Shown: one piece after another, positions 61,241-64,000 of the stretch
How the letters are laid out: each line of letters starts with the position of its first letter
Position numbering within the stretch: the first letter of the stretch is position 1
DNA from: Promineifilum sp019695075
GTDB lineage: Bacteria; Chloroflexota; Anaerolineae; Promineifilales; Promineifilaceae
Assembly: GCA_026129185.1 (NCBI GenBank)
Contig: JAHCIO010000018.1
Coordinates: 19,216-83,215, forward strand
Reading direction: 5' to 3'
Length of the DNA stretch: 64,000 bases
Made by a program: the position numbers and the translations under genes
Notes under the pieces: model-generated
Database searches by the model: none
What the model saw: only the letters and a program-made list of their open reading frames with translations
Told to the model about the DNA's origin: nothing

Positions 61241-63351
61241 TAGGCGTCCGAACCGTTGCCCATTTGCTTTTCAAATGACTGCCGGATCAAACCTATCACG
61301 TACGGCAGTTCGTCTAAGGACGAAAGCCCAACTTCTACATCACCATTGCCCCAGCGGCCAAGCTTACTGACATCCCTGGTTAAGCCACGTGGATCGTTAA
61401 CTTCAGGGTAGAGCATGTTCAGTGTTAGCCTCAGTCGCTTTGCCTGAGGAACAACATCTACGAAATTCGTCTCGGCCTTGTATGCTACATATAGCTTCAG
61501 GAACTCCTCCGTTACATTCGGATCGAGAGCGAGCACTTCCTTTCTAAAAGCCTCAAAGACCTCGCGTATTGGTCCTGAAGTCAGGTTGGGGTGATCGCTA
61601 ATGGAATAGCCAGTGGCACTCGGTCTTCCACTATAGGCTTGTAGTATATCAGGTGCTATTCTCGGCATTGCCCATACCTTCACTGCTTTGGCAGCCAACC
61701 TGGCGGCTCGAGCCATTATGGCATCCTCATTCCATCGCCCAAGCTGCCCAAGCCCCTCATTTAGTCGAAGCGGACTCTCTTTAAACCCGCCCTTCATGTC
61801 ACGCTTCTTGCTGAACGACTTGTCACTGTACTCTGAGTTGTAGCCTGTCAGGGTAAGGTTTCCAAGGGTATGCAACCAGGTGTTCTGAACACGTTGCCAG
61901 TTTGCGCCCAAATCTTTCTTCCAGTCAGAGGGAAGGTTTTCATTTTGGGGAAGGATATGCTCGATGGTGTATTCATCGACAGTTATTGGCTCTTTGCGTT
62001 CATGGTTTTCCAGTCGCCGGAGCCAGTAAGTTCGTCGAGGGAAGTTGTAAAGATCGCGAGTTTGTATCTCGCGTTTGAATTCTTCATCATCGGGGAAACG
62101 ACGATAAGATGGCAAAAGCAACAAATACGCTTCAATGCTCTCAACGTACCTATCCTTCTTGAGCGCTCTCGTGATGGTCGCGAACGTCTTGTTCAAAGAA
62201 TTGGTCGGAATGGCACAGATAGCACGCCGAAAAACGTAGGCTTCCACTAGCCGTACGATCGCCAGGAAATCAGCTTTGTCAAGCAACTGCGTGGTATAAT
62301 CATGATATAGCTCTAGCAAAAATGGGTAAGCTACATCGACGCGTAGCTCCCTCAAGTCTTGAAAGGCGCGCTTGAGTTTTGGGTCACTTTCTGCATTCAA
62401 GGCCATAGCACAGAAATAGCGAGCATAGTCGCGAATTTCTGATACTAAATCCTCGACACTACTACCTGCCATTTTGGGCGAGCGAGTATAAGACTTGAAC
62501 GCCTCGTAGACCTCGCGCACATTGGGTATTTCACCGGTCTTGACTGTTAGGAAGTGTCGCATGAACCCATCGAAGTGAGTTCCATAGGCTTCCTGGCCAA
62601 AGTCCATCTCCATCGGCCGCCAGAATTTCTCGTAAAGTTGTGTTTGAACTTTTGGCTCCAGACCCATAAGTATAAAGTTTCGAATGAGGTCAGCTTGAGT
62701 TAGCTCGCGCCCTGTCGAGTTCATGCTCTCAAAAATGAGTTGAGGGTTATCCTGATCACGATCGAGAGCGATGTCTACGATGACTAACTTAGCAAGACCC
62801 TTGCAGACAGCTACTAAATCTCCTTTGCGACCTGCAATCCATGACTCGAATAACTTGTAATTGGCGGTAATGCGCAAAGAATAATCCTTGGGTTGTTCCT
62901 TACCAGCCACAATAGCGATCAATGACTGCCGGTCAGTCTGTGAAAGGATCAACTTATGATGCCTATCCCCTTCTTCCTCAGGATTGAGTAGATAGTAATT
63001 GCGAAGCTTGCGCGGCGAAAAACCATCTACCGGCTCTTTGTTGTCTACAGGTAGTTTGTCAAGGGCATCAGCAAGGGCTGCAATCAGTAGTGTTACTGTT
63101 GTCAAGCGCTGCTGACCATCGATGACCAGCACAGGCGAATGGCTGGTTATCGTATACAGACCCTTCTCTATGTAGACGATAGACCCGACGAAGTGGGCCG
63201 AAACGTCCTCATTTTCCCCTGCACGGATAATGTCGTCCCACAATTGGCCACATTCTCGTTCTGCCCAAGAATATGTACGTTGGTAAATGGGAATCAAGAA
63301 CTGAGGCGACTCTTTGAGGAAACTCAGAAATTTAGCTTCTACTGCTTTCAT
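61240..63351 (-). CDS. GmrSD-like DUF262/DUF1524 restriction protein
   Basis: 703 residues. Type IV restriction-like defence protein. DUF262 (about 8-240) has the ParB-like NTPase motifs IPIYQRTYSW and D78-GQQR in VIDGQQRLTT, plus IFESMNSTGRELTQADL. DUF1524 nuclease domain: EHILPQN and GNLTLTGYNSEYSDKSFSKKR (His-x-Pro and Asn-type HNH residues). A C-terminal DUF5655-like domain (about 595-690) follows. Much AT-richer than the chromosome, so probably acquired. The IS5-type end lies exactly at the stop codon: the G of TAG is the first base of the IS. Confidence 0.88.
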   Translation of the reverse strand: MKAVEAKFLSFLKESPQFLIPIYQRTYSWAERECGQLWDDIIRAGENEDVSAHFVGSIVYIEKGLYTITSHSPVLVIDGQQRLTTVTLLIAALADALDKLPVDNKEPVDGFSPRKLRNYYLLNPEEEGDRHHKLILSQTDRQSLIAIVAGKEQPKDYSLRITANYKLFESWIAGRKGDLVAVCKGLAKLVIVDIALDRDQDNPQLIFESMNSTGRELTQADLIRNFILMGLEPKVQTQLYEKFWRPMEMDFGQEAYGTHFDGFMRHFLTVKTGEIPNVREVYEAFKSYTRSPKMAGSSVEDLVSEIRDYARYFCAMALNAESDPKLKRAFQDLRELRVDVAYPFLLELYHDYTTQLLDKADFLAIVRLVEAYVFRRAICAIPTNSLNKTFATITRALKKDRYVESIEAYLLLLPSYRRFPDDEEFKREIQTRDLYNFPRRTYWLRRLENHERKEPITVDEYTIEHILPQNENLPSDWKKDLGANWQRVQNTWLHTLGNLTLTGYNSEYSDKSFSKKRDMKGGFKESPLRLNEGLGQLGRWNEDAIMARAARLAAKAVKVWAMPRIAPDILQAYSGRPSATGYSISDHPNLTSGPIREVFEAFRKEVLALDPNVTEEFLKLYVAYKAETNFVDVVPQAKRLRLTLNMLYPEVNDPRGLTRDVSKLGRWGNGDVEVGLSSLDELPYVIGLIRQSFEKQMGNGSDA

Positions 63352-63635
63352 CGTAAGTGATCACTTCCCAGACTGTTTTGAATGTCGCGTCCAAATTTTA
63401 CCAGTCGCAAACATTCTGGAAACGTTTCTTGGTGACAGTTACGCGGCTGACCAGACACCCAACAAGCTAGCCGATAAGGCTACCCACACTATGGCATTAT
63501 TCTCTTTCGATTAAGCTATCCGTCTGTATAATGTTTTCTCCAATGCCATAATCGCCATTCCCCCGTCTAATCCACCATCGGCTTATCATCCATCACCTCA
63601 CAAACGACATAGGCGCACCCGCCCCTCCAGCCCCC
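63352..63635. other. Intergenic region between the defence gene and the orphan antitoxin
   Basis: 284 bp, AT-rich. I see no gene. It presumably holds the promoter of the DUF262 gene on the minus strand; no single -10 box stands out. Confidence 0.4.
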
Positions 63636-63809
63636 CTACCGGTACACATCCCGCCGATGTCGCACTTCGTAGCGTTCGTAATCCAGCAATACCGCCGTTG
63701 GCCGGCCGTGCTGAGTAATGTACACGACTGCGTCCTCGCGAAGTGTTGATAATACATCACTTGTATTGCGGCGTAGATCGGTGACGGGCATGATCTTGGG
63801 AAGCATCAT
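63636..63809 (-). CDS. Phd/YefM-family antitoxin, orphan
   Basis: 57 residues from ATG 63809 (63806 also possible). MPVTDLRRNTSDVLSTLRED and VVYITQHGRPTAVLLDYERYE is the Phd/YefM DNA-binding N-terminal fold. The usual C-terminal toxin-binding helix is short (VRHRRDVYR), and no RelE/Doc toxin follows in the next 280 bp. Possibly a truncated or solitary regulator. Confidence 0.78.
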   Translation of the reverse strand: MMLPKIMPVTDLRRNTSDVLSTLREDAVVYITQHGRPTAVLLDYERYEVRHRRDVYR

Positions 63810-63895
63810 TAGCACTCTCTTTTGTACGTTATTTGAGACGTTTAAAAGTATTACAGCGCGTCTGTCAAGAAGTTCGACCAATGACCTGACAGCCA

Positions 63896-64000
63896 TCAAG
63901 AACCTGACGCTTTAACCCCCTCCAACACCACCACCCCAATCTCCCTCCCCGCCCGCCGCGCGTAGGCCTCATACCCCGGATAGACCGCCACCGCCTTCGC
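63896..64000 (-). CDS. C-terminus of a deazaflavin-dependent nitroreductase-like protein (partial)
   Basis: The last 34 codons of a gene entering from the right edge: AKAVAVYPGYEAYARRAGRE, then IGVVVLEGVKASGS-stop. The YPxYxxYxxRxxREIxVVVL pattern is the C-terminal end of the F420-dependent nitroreductase (DUF385) family. Too short for certainty. Confidence 0.55.
   Translation of the reverse strand, partial: AKAVAVYPGYEAYARRAGREIGVVVLEGVKASGS

Overview
This is a GC-rich bacterial chromosome segment, most likely from Chloroflexota (Anaerolineae-like). I infer that from very high GC, NarL-type GAF histidine kinase/regulator pairs, a Ser/Thr kinase with an SH3-like tail, lipobox lipoproteins and dense dispersed palindromes. 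No rRNA, tRNA or CRISPR array was recognised, so the placement is an inference. Genes are tightly packed, often overlapping by 1-11 bp. Two AT-richer or broken stretches (about 22.2-32.1 kb in part, and 58.5-64 kb) look acquired or decaying. || Layout. 0-3 kb: two tandem HlyD/RND-type adaptor genes on the minus strand. 3.2-6.2 kb: alkyltransferase-like protein, family-2 glycosyltransferase, small membrane protein, lipoprotein, PII-like protein. 6.2-10.7 kb: secreted protein, HD hydrolase-trpD-alpha/beta hydrolase-trpC. 11-15 kb: DegV protein and a GAF kinase/NarL regulator pair. 15-18.4 kb: Zn/Mn ABC importer (binding lipoprotein, ATPase, permease) with a Fur/Zur regulator. 18.5-22.2 kb: Ser/Thr kinase and a 12-repeat NHL lipoprotein. 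22.2-32.1 kb: broken VapBC-like pair, PepF, FAD reductase, amidase, KamA, DUF2442, MNT-HEPN pair, antitoxin fragments and a nucleotidyltransferase. 32-36.9 kb: secreted lectin-like protein, then a second kinase/regulator pair. 36.9-46 kb: FtsX permease plus an ABC ATPase fused to two cyclic-nucleotide domains, PanD, P1 peptidase, arginine-deiminase-like protein, small metzincin, Pcm, kinase/cytidylyltransferase-like membrane protein. 46-51 kb: operon of two SPFH membrane proteins, a TPR/S24-like protein and a PfkB kinase. 51-55.1 kb: GT4 glycosyltransferase, HicBA, CDP-glucose dehydratase, VanZ-LamG protein. 55.1-58.4 kb: 158-bp tandem repeat, pgl, glk, anti-sigma and ECF sigma. 58.5-61.2 kb: three dead insertion sequences. 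61.2-64 kb: DUF262/DUF1524 (GmrSD-like) defence gene, orphan Phd antitoxin, nitroreductase fragment. || Three patterns cut across the gene list. (1) Many genes start 5-9 nt after a TATAAT-like box, so the transcripts should be leaderless. (2) Several dispersed repeat families sit exactly at gene 3' ends and supply the stop codon and sometimes the last residues: Fur, the P1 peptidase and the deiminase all end Arg-Gly-stop inside one repeat, while a glycosyltransferase and an ABC ATPase both end Asp-Asp-Arg-stop inside another. Two further copies lie in frame inside coding sequences. (3) Five intergenic elements consist of two tandem palindromes joined by a 4-nt CGGA/CAGA linker, although the palindromes themselves are unrelated in sequence. 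These repeat behaviours, the ABC-cNMP fusion and the SPFH operon are the best candidates for something undescribed.
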